DNA of 64,000 nt from Mytilus californianus. Lineage: Eukaryota; Mollusca; Bivalvia; Mytilida; Mytilidae. Below the pieces are notes generated by a model. That model ran no database searches, was not told the origin of the DNA, and was given only the letters and a program-made list of their open reading frames with translations. The stretch lies in NCBI RefSeq assembly GCF_021869535.1, contig NW_026262690.1, positions 85,419,995 to 85,483,994 on the forward strand, in the 5' to 3' direction. Shown piece by piece: positions 45,234 through 57,430 of the stretch. The stretch's first letter is position 1. Each line of letters opens with the position of its first letter. Made by a program: the position numbers and the translations under genes.

Positions 45234-46349
45234 GGCACTGGCTACGGTTACATGGAAATGTAACAATAATATAAAAATTATTGTTACATTGGAGACTAAT
45301 TGCCGGAATGCAGGGTTGGGTAAGGAACCGATTAATTTCGAATGTAACAATAATATTTTGGTCTACGGTTAACTTGAAAACTTTTATTTGATATTTACAA
45401 TATCGCATACAATATTTAGATTTTTTATTTACAATGACAGTTTCTACAAATCCAGTATGTTGTTTTTTTAGCATGTTTTAGTCCGACGCATTTTCGGTGA
45501 AACCGGGCCACTCTAAGCAGCCATCACAAACCAGTGATACGGCAATGTGCACGCTCTATATTGCATACCGTACAATTCCATTCTGCATTTTCCCTTTATG
45601 AAGTTTAAGAAACTTTCAATGTCTGAATGCCATGCTTCAGGTGAAAAAATATTTTGTTACTCTTGCAATGTTTACATTTTCGTCCAATAGTTTTTTTGGA
45701 AGCATGTTAGGGTGTTTGAATACAAGTCAATTGTGAAAGCAATTAATGTTGACATTTGCCGACAGATTGAAATTGGTGGAAACAGTGTTTTCATTTTCAG
45801 AGTCCACTGAGATATTTTGTGATCTTATCAGACGTGACAGTACATGCTCTATTGAACAGTTCATTAAGTATTCACCAATAGTGATATTGAACTAAACTGT
45901 AGTACTAGTAGTCATGATTTTTAACAACACCAAAACAATCAATACTTAATCAATAATTATTATTAATATTATCTAGTACATATCGAAGAATTAAGCAACA
46001 TAACTATAGAAGGTTTAAGTTTAATAAATCTATCATACATTGCAGTGGCGGATCCAGAACGTTACATAAGGTGGGGGGGGCGCTCCAGTCATGCTTCAGT
46101 GATTCCCTGCATATTCAACAAAATTTTTCCCACGAAAGGGGGGCCTGGGCCCCCCTCCCTGGATCCGCCTATGCATTGCAGTCTTTAATGTAACAATAAC
46201 GCAATGTAACCGTAGACCCAAATATTATTGTTACATTCGTAATTAATCGGTTCCTTACCCAACCCTGCATTCCGGTAATTAGTCTCAAATGTAACAATAA
46301 TTTTTATATTATTGTTACATTTCCATGTAACCGTAGCCCGGCAGTGCCT
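45234..46349. mobile_element. Mutator-like element (MULE), 1116 bp, long inverted repeats, 9-bp TSD
   Basis: TIRs start GGCACTG then GGCTACGGTTACATGGAAAT and remain nearly identical for about 150 bp, including 'ccggaatgcagggttgggta' and its complement at 46253-46275. Flanked by TTTTTTAAT at 45225-45233 and 46350-46358. Long TIRs with a 9-bp duplication are the Mutator signature. Each TIR carries several 'aatgtaacaataat' blocks, internally self-complementary. No transposase; interior hosts the 128-bp insertion at 46046-46173. Confidence 0.85.
46046..46173. mobile_element. 128-bp hAT-type MITE nested in the MULE
   Basis: TGGCGGATCCAG ... CTGGATCCGCC ends, flanked by the 8-bp direct repeat CATTGCAG (46038-46045 and 46174-46181). 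The interior has strong G and C runs able to pair (gtgggggggg / cccccct). Confidence 0.8.
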
Positions 46350-46599
46350 TTTTTAATTGTATTTTGTAAGAATTTTAACATGTTACTGAAAACAAGGATT
46401 TGTATAGTACTATACAAATGCTTGCTGAAAATATCATTTTTTTTTTTATTTTTCAACTTCATAGCTTGTTGCATTAGCATTGATTCTTGTATTCTTATCA
46501 GGATTCTTTATTAAGATAACTAATATTACATTAGTGTTCTCCATTACAAATCATATAATAATATACAAAACAACATTTCAAAGTTTCACATGTAATATG

Positions 46600-48120
46600 T
46601 ATATATATATATAATAATACAGTTGTACCCATATTTTTAAGAATTGTTTCTTATTTCTAATGCATCTCTAATAAATTTGTATAAATAATTACATTCAGTA
46701 ATATTTTGTGGATTTAAAAGTTTAGAAACTGAAAAATAATCATTACCCAAATCTTTTAAATCTAAACCATAAGATTGGAAAAAAGTTTGCCTTATAACTT
46801 TATATTTATCACAAGATATCAAAAAATGTTCTTCAGTCTCTTCTTCAGTGCAAAATTTGCAAAAACGTTGTTCTCTTGGAATTTTGGGTTTATTATATCT
46901 ACCCCGTTCTATATATAAACAATGAGCACTGATACGTAGTTGTGTAATTTTACTTTTTATATTTTTGGTAAGATTGGTTTGAAGAAAGAAGGGAACAAAA
47001 TTTGGAACAAAAAAATTACTGAAAAGCACCAGTTTACTGTCCACAGCTCCAGATTTGCTTTTTTGTAGTTGTAAGTCAGATTGCTGACTATAGTATCTTA
47101 TCAGACTATTTTTAAAAACACTATTATTTGTCTTTTTTTTTGTATCAAGTTTAAGTACTTTAAATACTTTATTTAGTGTAGAAAACCAGCATTTTGAGTT
47201 TTCATTAGATAATTCTTGATCTGCAGTAAATGCACTATATAATAGTCTACCTCTATTTATTTTAAGTAATCTCATATAATAATTATACATTTAACATAAT
47301 GAAAAAATTAACATTGGATTCCTGTTACATTCAAGTCTACTAGCCATATTTGATGACTGTCTTTTGACCACCAGAATAGATTTCAACATCTTGTGTTGTA
47401 ATCTATCAATTGGTAGATTGTCAAAATTATTTAAATTTATGTTATAATCGGATAACCATATTTCACTACCATATGTGAAAATAGGTTTAATTAGACTATC
47501 AAAAAGTTTAAGACAGGTTTTCAATGGTACCTCTTAGAAATTATTAAATTTACTTTTAAGAGAGAAAAAGGCTTTTAGAGCTTTATTATATAGAGATCAT
47601 CTGCGGCATGTTTTAGATTTCCATTGAAATAAAATACAATACCTAAATATTTGTATCTTTCCACTATTTCAATTTGTGAATTATTTTGATAAAAATTATA
47701 TTTTGAATAATCCTTTTTGCCTTTGCTAAAAATCATTATTTTGGTTTTATTTAAGTTAATTTGTAATTTCCATGTAGTACAGTAGGAGTTTAGTTTCAAG
47801 TGTTAAGACAATGTTGTAGACCTTCTTTATTTTCTGATAGAAGTAACAGATCATCTGCAAATAGTAGAGGATTGATTTTATGATTTCCTAGATCTAATGG
47901 ATAGGAGTTGTCTTTGTCATCAAAGCATTTACCTAAATCATTCAAAAAAATATTAAATAATGTAGGGCTAAGACTGTCTCCTTGTTTTACGCCTTTATCA
48001 TTTTTGATTGGATTGGTTATAAAATTATTCTTTTTTATGCAGAAAAATGTGTTTGAATACATATTTTTATAACATTAAAGATATTCCCTGTTATTCCAAT
48101 TTCTCTTAATTTGAAATATT
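46600..48120 (-). pseudogene. 5'-truncated LINE (non-LTR retrotransposon), RT to C-terminus
   Basis: Minus-strand order: LREIGITGNIFNVIK (48118-48065, 1-bp shift), GVKQGDSLSPTLFNIFLNDL, then LLFADDLLLLSEN with the RT catalytic FADD, then LQINLNKTKIMIFSKG and YKYLGIVF, then LIKPIFTYGSEIW, and a C-terminal zinc knuckle RFCKFC...EEHFLISC (CX2CX7HX4C pattern). The frame is broken near 48062, 47797, 47560 and 47290, so it is dead. There is no endonuclease domain: homology stops abruptly near 48120, as in 5' truncation. The 3' end runs into a (TA)n tract at 46600-46615 instead of poly(A). Confidence 0.85.
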
Positions 48121-48287
48121 AATATTATCGTCTGCATTTAACATAAAATTCTTGAAATCTCCTGATAAACTTGCAACTTTTCTTTTCTGATGTGGGGCTT
48201 CCTCCGTGGTTGTTATGTGTGACGTCATGAAGTTATAAATCTACATTTAGTAACATTTACATATTGACCACCAATATACGTATAAGG

Positions 48288-48570
48288 CAGCAACCATTTG
48301 ATTTTCTGGGGGGGGGGGGGGGGAGGCTTTGGATTTTTTTCCGGACAAACTTTGGCGAAAAACAATCTATTTATCTATTTATTTGGCGACAAGTCGAAAA
48401 CAATTTTTTTTCTTTCAATGTTAGCATTACATATAGTGGCAGCTGAGGGTGAAACAAACAATTTTTTTCTCTCAGGGTCATAAACAAATTATTTTTTTCT
48501 CCAAAAACTGGAAACAAACTTTTTTTTCAAAAAAAAAATCCATAGCCCCCCTCTTGAAAAATGGTTACTG
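48288..48570. repeat. Repeat with 16-G run and inverted ends
   Basis: 'aaccatttgattttct' followed by G16 (48308-48323) at the left; inverted 'aaccatttttcaagagg' + G-run at the right (about 48545-48566). The interior has several 'acaaa(c)tttttttt' runs. The G run could form a G-quadruplex. Probably a MITE; target duplication not identified. Confidence 0.5.
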
Positions 48571-48999
48571 TCTAAATAGAAACACAGCGTCAATATACGT
48601 AAAAATAGAAACAAGGCGTCAGATACGTAAAATAACATTTGAAACACGTGATCGTCATATCCAATGAAAACATTAGAATGCTTCACCATATGTAATATTA
48701 ATATGTGTTCAAAGAAGAACAATGTTATCAAAAATTTGTCCCAAATGGCTTTATGACTTGGTCAGGAATGATCAGGAATGCTCACAGGGAAATGTCTTGC
48801 CCGTGTAACTGATGATGGATGGGCATTGGCTGCTTAAGTTCAACTGCAAATTAATATGCATATTAAGAATGAGAACATGTGAATCTTATATGAATATTAA
48901 CCCTGCTTTGTACTAAACAGACAGGCTGAAAACTGATGAAAATTGAATTCTATGTTGAAAGACCAAAAATGCAGGTTTTAATCTAGGTATAACAGAACA

Positions 49000-51340
49000 T
49001 TTACATTATAATTGACCCATGAATATAAGGTCAATTTCAGATAATCCCTGTCAGATGCAAATATAAACCATACTACACCTTACAATCATTTTATACACTC
49101 ACTATAGTTCTGACCTAATCATAATAAAATGCACTGCAGGGCACAGTTTGTTACAACCACAGAGGTTGAACCATGAACAATTTTTAATTTTTTGATTTTG
49201 GACCCTTTGGACCTCAATTTGAACTAGTTTGTTAACAGGGATAAAAATCCAAAATCTAAATACAGATCACAGTTACCAGTAGATTCAGCATATCAAAGAA
49301 CCACAAGAATTAAAATTTTGGTTTAAATCAAACAAAGTTTAATTTTGGACCATTTGGACCTCAATGTGAACCAATTTGATAATGGGCCCAATATCTAAAT
49401 ATACAGTTTGATTATATAAAAAAACCCAAAGAATTCAATTTTGGGTTTAAATCAAACTTAGATTAATTTTGGACCCTTGGGACCTGAATGTGAACCAATT
49501 CGAAAACAGAAATACACAAACATGGTAACAGATTCAGCATATTAAAGAACCCAAAGAATGCATGATTCTCATCGAAATTGAAATTGGTCAAGAAACAAAT
49601 AATGTATATAAAGTATTGGTGTTTGTTTGGTTCCTAATTCATAAACAGTTTGGGCCATAATCACCAAAATCAATTCCAACTTTCCCTTTTTGGTTTGAAA
49701 TCTTGTATAATAATTTCATAGAAATCCATGGATTTATTCTCAAGTTATGGTCTGCCAAGAAACCCCGGAAAATCTTTTTTTTAACCTTTATTCCTAAACT
49801 ATTAGGGCAATAACCCCAAATTCAATTCATACCTTCCTTTTGTGGTATGGGACCTTGTGGTTTTATTTCTTTGAGATCTATACACTTATACTCAAGTTAT
49901 TGTCTGGAGAACATATGTCTACAGACCACAATGACCACATATCCACACCATTATAAAATGGCAAAAGTTTTGCAGTCTATAAAAACTTAATGTTGACCAC
50001 ACTTCAAAAAAAGGCCAAGGTCAGATGTATCTCATCAGACAATCATATTCACATTACAATCATTCTGTACACCATACATTGTTGACCTAGAGAATTTGAC
50101 CGAGAACAGACCAAATCATGGAACCTAAATGATGACCAAATGGTGCAGGATAAGCCACTCAAATTAACAAATTTTTCGTAAACCTTTTTCTTATCCCAAT
50201 CCATGCAATGTGATACAAAATATATCTCTTCATGCGAGAAATAGATCACAGGCAATAACCATAAGAGAATTAATTGTCCTAGCTTATTACACATAAAAAC
50301 TGTTAAATTAATTTGAAAACAAATAATGTACACATACCCTTAAAAATGGAATCAAGATAATGTTCATATGCCAGATTAAACCAGACCATAAGGCAACTGC
50401 ATACAAGATATGGATTAACTCATTCTTCTTCAGTCTGGATTATGAATTTTTATATCGGGAGCATCCACTGCTAGATCTGTATCCCTGTGTTTTGTATCTG
50501 ATGAGCCTTTACATGAACTAGATCATTTTAGAACTTTAGATCTATTTAAAGACTTGGCAGCCAATCAGGTAATCAGCAAGTCCAATGAACATTTCTGTCA
50601 TGTAATTCCTAAGTATCATTTGTGTCAAGTCTTGTTTAAACTAGCAAAGAAGTTTCTGTGACATTTAAAACTCAAAACATGAAGTTGAAAGATACTACGA
50701 GATGGAAATATAAACTGTTGACACAGAGATAAGACTTGCGTTTTTTGGTTGTATAATGCAAATGTTGAAATTAAATTGCAATATTTAAACTTGTTATCTA
50801 TGCAATGAACTATGACTGACGGTTCAGGGCAAAATAAAAACACCATGGAAATGCTAATGCTTATAAAACAGCATACCCAACACCATTGACTTATCAATTG
50901 GTTCCTTGTTAAACTGAAAATTTCAAAAGTCCATGAACCATGATGAGGAAGTGGGACCAAATAATCTCTATGAAAATGAGACTTGCAAATGCCAATACAA
51001 CTGTATACCAAATATCAGATATTAGTCACTCATCTTAAACTGATCTAATCACAAATCACATGTAAATAATGCAAAACATTCAGTCAATAAACCATGACTG
51101 AGGCTGGAGCTGAACAATCTCTATGGAACTGAGATTTGTCAATGCTTATACATCTGTATACCAAATATCATTGACATACCACTTATAGTTCCCTTTCAAT
51201 TGACCTAATCACAAACTTATACATGTATACTAATTAAAAGTTTTAAGTCGACTATGACTGAGGGAGAGAAGCAAAATATTCTCCTTAGAAATAAGATGTT
51301 TCAATGCTTATATATATATAACTGCATACAAAATATCATT
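49000..51340. repeat. Degenerate tandem-type repeats
   Basis: Between 49180 and 49560 units built on 'gattcagcatatcaaagaac' and 'attttggacc.tttggacctcaat' recur about four times with ~120-bp spacing. At 50930-51300 units 'atgactgagg..gg' + 'aatctctatggaa' + 'ccaaatatcattgac' recur three times. Diverged relatives of the tandem units in 30284-31317. Open frames here are incidental. Confidence 0.6.
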
Positions 51341-51399
51341 GACCTTACCACTAGTTGTTTTCTTTAACTTGAACTTATCACAATCAAATACATTGTTGA

Positions 51400-52415
51400 A
51401 GCTGCTGCTTATGGAAAAAGCATGCCCAAGTCTCGCTTTTTCAACTTCCTCCATACCATACAATAAATCAGCTGTGTGTTACCCTTGACCACAGAAACCT
51501 CTTCCCCCTTTATTTGTCATTCCGACTCAAATAAAATATAAGATAGGTTTTCTCAATTAAATTTTTATTTACCTATTTATTTATATCATTATCATGCATC
51601 ATAATATAAAATACCCAAATGAAACCAGACCCATTCTGCTCCATCAAGTGTGTAAAAATACCAAAGAAATTGTAATAATAATAAGTTTTTAGTCCCTTTA
51701 TAAGTAAAAGGAGGAAAAGGATCTGCATCATGGGTAAGGTATCATTGGTTAAATATTACAATTATACAAAATAACTGACAGAGCTGAGGATTCTTTTTAG
51801 TTTCTTGATACCAGTTCCCAGACTAGCTGTTTAAATAGAATTTAGAAAATCAATTCTGTTCTGAGATACATGTCTTAAATTTTAATATCCTTAGGTCTTA
51901 AAGGAATATTTTTTTTGCTCAATATTAAACTTGGTGCTTTCCAATACTTTTAAATACCAAACTTAAAATAAATTTATATAATTCCATAAAATATATGAAT
52001 CCTCAGTTTGTCACATACAAAGAGGCATTTACAAATATAACAAGGAATACAATGGTAAATACTAAGATAAAAAATGCATAAAAATACATGAATCAAATTC
52101 ATTTATGAGGTGTACTCAATTTATTTACTGGGTTATTTAAATAAACTAATATCGTGATCTGTGCAAAAATTATTAGATCACCAAGGAAATAGTTAACTGC
52201 ATTTCATTAAACATTTATAACCCCAAGCTCTTATATTGTATATAAAGTTTCTTTATAATTCCTCCCAATTTCTAACCAAAGTCAATTCTTTATATCAAAG
52301 TAGGATAGTTATTTAACAATACATGTATGATATAAGTATTTTTTTTTTATTATTTTCTTGGAACCAGAACTTTTTGCCCAGGAAGTAATAAGTAATTATT
52401 TCATATAAAATAAAA
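51400..52415. other. Unassigned AT-rich stretch
   Basis: No gene recognised; no clear inverted or tandem repeats. Confidence 0.35.
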
Positions 52416-52419
52416 AAGA

Positions 52420-52540
52420 GGAGATATGACTGTCAACAAGAGAACTCTCCACCAGAGACCAAATGACATAGAATTTAACAACTATCAGTCACCTACAGCC
52501 TTCAACCATAAGCAAAACCCATACCAATAGTCCATATCCT
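52420..52540 (-). repeat. Mussel dispersed repeat fragment
   Basis: 'gactgtcaacaagagaactc' and 'caccagagaccaaatgacat' correspond, diverged, to 29735-29850. Minus orientation. Confidence 0.6.
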
Positions 52541-52977
52541 TTAGGAAATGTGCCATAGTAAGCAAGTATACCATCTGTTTGCTCATCCGTCTACAACTTC
52601 CAATCACAATTAAAGGATTGAATTGTATTTGCCTAAACTTTCAAATAATCTTCAGTATCTGTTGGCATTGTGTATTTTTTTTTCACATCAAAGGTTCCAC
52701 AATCGAAGAATGGACTTTTCCATTTATAAAATTTTTATTACTCATATTGAAGGATAGGTTGGTTCAGCTGATAAGAACATAGATTTAGTTAGAGCAAGAT
52801 TCTGCATTTATAAATCTTGTAATTTGGTCAATCTTCAACGACCACTTCAATATTTATGTTCATTCATTTTTCTATTTTATCCACTAAGAAGAGTTAAAAG
52901 CATAATAAATGTCTGATCTCATTATGTAAATTTATATTTTGAATTGCATGCATAATCAAAATATATAAACTCAATCA

Positions 52978-53092
52978 TACTAAGGCTTGGTATAACAAGA
53001 TTTGACAGTAAAAACAAATAAAATCACATAAAAACCACTAAAATCAGATAAAACCAGATAAAACACAAATCTTGTTATAGCAAAGCCTTATA
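52978..53092. repeat. 115-bp fold-back element
   Basis: 'taaggcttggtataacaag' pairs with 'cttgttatagcaaagcctta'. The loop is a run of 'aaaatcacataaaa / aaaatcagataaaa' units. Confidence 0.75.
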
Positions 53093-53529
53093 AAATTTAA
53101 ATTAAAGCTACAGTGGTAATATATATCAGTGTGAACCCCAAATTTATTTTGAATTTAAGTAATTAAAATTTTGTCATAATGAGATCCAACTACTAAAAAC
53201 AGGATTAAAAACAAATATATTTGAACCAACCTATCCTTCACATGATAAAATGGTGGTATGAGAAGCTTCTTTCCCTTTTTTTTCAAATACTTAGGAGGTC
53301 CATTCATTACAATTGAGAACCCCAAAATTTCATTATAATAAAATAAAATACACACAGCCATTAGATACAGAAGATAATCTGAAAGTTTAAATGAAAACCT
53401 TCCAATAGTTTATAAGCTGTGGATGAGAGATGATGATGGACAAACAGACAGACAAATCTTCTTTAATAATCTTTTTATGCTTAACATGAGTGCAGATGGG
53501 CATGGAATTTGGTCCTGCCCTGGGTCATA

Positions 53530-53655
53530 TCAAAGAATTGAAAATTGGTATTTGATGCTCCCCTGCTAAGCATTCAGCAATTAGGAGTAGGAGCAAAGAC
53601 TGGTCAGCTGGAAGTCAGAATAATGTGTTCAGGTAGGGTTAGATGTCTTGTGCAG
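53530..53655 (+). repeat. Fragment of bivalve 'ggagtaggagcaaagactgg' repeat
   Basis: 'gctcccctgctaagcattca' + 'ggagtaggagcaaagactgg' + 'agaataatgtgttcagg'. Resembles a dispersed bivalve repeat known to me by sight; no copy elsewhere in the window to confirm. Confidence 0.35.
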
Positions 53656-55592
53656 ACTTTTACATTATGAACTAGCACATTAAAAAAATCTTGCATTTTT
53701 AATTATCCATCCATCCTTCAAAATCAAAACTTCTTTTACAGGATCCTGGTTATACATGTGGAGGGGGAGGTAATTGTTTAGAAGCTGAGTACAAGCCTCA
53801 AAAATCAAACATTAAAATATAAATAATCATAAATGATAAAAAATAAAGAAATCAATCAAACAAAAATGAGAAAATATGACAAACTGCAAAAACTATATAA
53901 TTATTTTCACTTGAGTGACTTCAGATGCTGAATAATGCATTTATAATATATAAACAAAACCAATAATTAAAACTGACAGCCATTAATTTGTATGAATGTA
54001 AAGAATGCAGAGTCAAAACAAACCATCTAACTAAACATTTTTATTTCTAGTTCATATTGCACCAAAAAGTCAGTACTTAAATTGTTTAATATGGGATTTG
54101 TTTTATTCCCTTTTAGTGTTTGGCCATCAAAGTCCTACTTAATAGGTTTCTAACCAGAAAAAATCATTTCACAAAGGACTTATAATTCTTAACCAGTGTA
54201 CATAACTTAAAAAATATATGTAAACTGAAGCAAGTCTTATGAGTATCTTGTGAAACCATACATCATACCTTTGGGACCTCTCAAATAACAATAATTTCAC
54301 AGTTTTTTTTTTTATATTTCTTCAATTACAAAACAATAATTGAATGCAAGAAAAAATAATGAAATAAATATTTATAATTTGAATAATAAAGCATTAAAAA
54401 TTAATTGCATTTATAATTCATTCTGCTTATAAGACAAATATCTGCTGATTTTTTTACAAAAGATAGCAACAGTTCATCCAATGGTTTACAGGATTGTAGT
54501 CTGAGGATTTTACCATACAAGGAAGGCAGCAACAGCAACTCTTTTGACTGAAAAAGAAACAAAGTTAAATTTCAATTGTTGATTCTTAATTTTAAAATAA
54601 TCTAACGGGAATAAAGAAACAGACATCAGTGTATGTTAAATAATTTGTTTATTACTTATATTGATTACTCAAAAATATATAGTATCAAAAATATCCAATT
54701 TTATTGTTATCTCCCCTTCATATATCTTCTTCAGATCTAGTATCTGCTTTAAAGGATACATTATTTTAAAATGAAAAGATTGAATACTGATTTTTTTTAA
54801 TTGTAAATTAAAAAAAATATATACATTGAAATCTATTTAGTGACATTCATCACACTATAACATAAACACATTAAAGTTGTATGTTGATGAATAAGTTCTC
54901 ACCTTATAACAGCTTTATCCCAGCAAGTAACCCAATGGAAACCTGATGCTAATCTGGAATATAAAAGTAGCCAGTTATACTAAACTTTCCTAAAAAAAAT
55001 TATTACACATGTACTAAATTTAAAATTGCACTAGGATAACAAAAAATCATGGAAAAATATTTGGTATTCTGAATTATAAACTCGGTTTTATATTTACCAA
55101 AAAAATTCAACCGGTATCTCATCAGTGTAAAATTATTTTTTTGGTACTAATGAACCTTATGAAATTGATTTCAAATATTATATTACTAAAAAGATGCTTG
55201 ATTACCTACCAACATGTTAACAATATCAGACATCCAAGTCTTACTCCCAACACCATGAAATCATCATCATTATAACAACCTAAAAATAAAAAAAATAAAA
55301 AAATAATTACTTGTTTTACAGATCAATCTGTCTCTAAGAAGACAAACAAAATAATGCTATGTTTCATTTATTAAAACCTGTTATACATTATCATCTTCAC
55401 TATATAAACTTTAAACTGCTAGAGATAGAAATTGACCTTGTGCAAGTGCACGTATATGTATAAGACAATGATTTTGGAATATTCAATTACAAAATCGGAT
55501 GGTTTTGTTCTCTTTTGATGGTTCTTAAAATCATTTTCATAACAGCGTAGACAACCCCAATACTTATGTTGGTAATAATACTAACTCAATTA

Positions 55593-56148
55593 CTGTAAAT
55601 TCAGAAACTATTGCAATGTTTTATTATTGCGAAAAATGCAACATGGTTGTATTGGCAATAATTTAAATTAGCATTTTGAAATTTTTTATATGAATTAAAC
55701 AGGATTTTTCTCAATATCGCAAAAATTAAAATCACATTTTAGTCTAAAATTACAAAATCGCAATTAATGAATGGTTATTTATTTTGAATTTATTGAACCA
55801 TAAAATTAATTTTTGACTCTTCACATTGAATAATCCGAGAAGCGGATTATGTAAAATGTGAAGTCAAAAATTAATTTTATGGTTCAATAAATTCAAAATA
55901 AATAATAGCCATTCATTATAAATAAATTTCTATCAAAAATAAGGCTCAAAGAACTTTTTATATTATTTATATTAACCATGAACAACGTACACAGATGTTG
56001 GCTATGAATATACAACCTCAGAGTGGGCGTGTCACCATAAAAATTGACATCATTGAAAATAAAAGTAATACTTTTAACCAATCAGAAGACAGTAAATACA
56101 CCAAATTTATTTATTAATAATTGCACGCAATAATTTCTGAATTTACAG
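55593..56148. mobile_element. TA-flanked MITE, 556 bp, with nested fold-back
   Basis: Ends CTGTAAATTCAGAAACTATT / AATAATTTCTGAATTTACAG with TA at 55591-55592 and 56149-56150. Mariner-type by target site (inferred). Inside, 55776-55918 is a separate palindrome with a 'ccgagaagcgg' loop. Located between exons 1 and 2 of array copy 1 and absent from copies 2 and 3, so it arrived after the duplication or was lost there. Confidence 0.8.
55776..55918. repeat. Nested palindrome, ~143 bp
   Basis: 'tgaatttattgaaccataaa' + 'attaatttttgact' pair with 'agtcaaaaattaattttat' + 'ggttcaataaattca'. Confidence 0.85.
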
Positions 56149-57184
56149 TACCTTTAACTTGTTTGCCATTGGCTATCGATAACTGTGATTTTACGCTCAC
56201 TCAGTCTGTCAGAGGCCTTCAAATAGGGATTTAAATAGAATAAAAGAGCAAAGTACATGTAGGCACAAGAAAAGAAAAAAAGAAAATAATTATTCAACAT
56301 TTAAATCAACACACAAGGTTTAGTCCTCTGCTAGTAATTCATACTATTTGATGTAGGCATTTAGAACCTTTTGCGACCCCAGTTTAAATATTCAAACAGT
56401 TACGGACTTTGCATAAAAATTTGTTCGACCCAAATAAGTTGACAAATTCATTGATAATAACTTGCATACAGTTGGTTTCTATCCAACACAGCTCACTCGA
56501 TACCAGACAGAAAACAAATGTAAGACTAGATACTCTAAAAATCAAACACTGATAGAAAAGAACCCTTAAAAAATAATGTTAAATGCCTATATATATATAT
56601 TATTACCATAAAATTTGTGCAATATATAAACTTACCACATATTTTTCATGGTAAAGCCTCAGACTTGGTGAAGATTAAATTGACCATCTCCCTTAGAGCT
56701 GCTCTCCTGGCTGACAAGGTGGCTCTCCTCATCATCTTAACATCTTTTTTTTTTAAATAAAGTTTTTATACATTAAATATATCAGATGCATTTCCAATAA
56801 ATCCCCTTTCTTGAAAATTTCAGCAAATCAATTGTTAATGACCCAGGATTTCTCCCACCCTGCATACTTATTATCTAGAGCTCTGCTTACATTTATTTTT
56901 TTTTATTACAGAGCTCTAAATAATAGTCAATATTAGCTAGTATACATCTGATATTAAAAAAAAAGTACAAACATGAATATCCAAGTAGATGAAAATCCTA
57001 ACATTGAGGGAATTTCAAGTATGTGGAGTTAAACAGGGGTATAATAAATTGCCTCCCTTTGACCCAAATTTCACCCTGTTCGGACTCCACATCCTTGTTA
57101 TATTAAACAAAATAAATAAAATAGTACAATTAAAATTAAAAAATAGATTGATAACAAAAATCTAACACATTTCAATAAAATATT

Positions 57185-57430
57185 TCGTACTGATCCACTT
57201 ATGGTGGCAGAGTGGTCCTATAAGTAGTTCAACTACTGTATCACTAGCCTGTCAACACTGAAAACCCTCACATGAAATGTGTAACTTCATTCTTAATTTG
57301 ACTAAGGTTTGCCCGTTTCCCTGATGAAGGTGATGTTTTCACCAGGCACTCTGGCTGTCTCCACAAATAAAAATTTACAGCCAAAATTATAGTAAATCAT
57401 GTTAAAGTGGTGTTTAACACCAAAAATTCG
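57185..57430 (+). mobile_element. tRNA-type SINE, copy in unit 1/2 spacer
   Basis: Starts 'tggtggcagagtggtcc' with a tRNA A-box-like string, then 'actagcctgtcaacactg', then the body 'atgttttcaccaggc ... ggctgtctccacaaataaaa', ending 'gtggtgtttaacacc'. The typical internal B box is decayed. The homologous copy lies at 61550-61780. Confidence 0.55.

Larger units (their letters stand above)
54480..56740 (-). ncRNA. Spliced exon-array locus, copy 1 (diverged)
   Basis: Minus-strand exon-like blocks: exon 1 ends at 56636 with a canonical ATGTG|GTAAGT donor; exon 2 55279-55206 (TTTTTAG| ... |GTAAT); exon 3 54953-54903 (TATTCCAG| ... AAG|GTGAG); exon 4 from 54547 (TTTCTTTTTCAG|). Exon 2 carries a 1-bp change against copies 2/3 (GGTGTTGGGAGTAAG versus GGTGTGGGAATAAG), so no shared reading frame. 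No protein family recognised. Could be a non-coding RNA or a dying small-peptide gene. Confidence 0.35.

Noticed and set aside
50049-51011. 94- and 128-codon minus-strand frames
   Set aside because: They fall in degenerate tandem repeats; translations are low-information and not shared between units.
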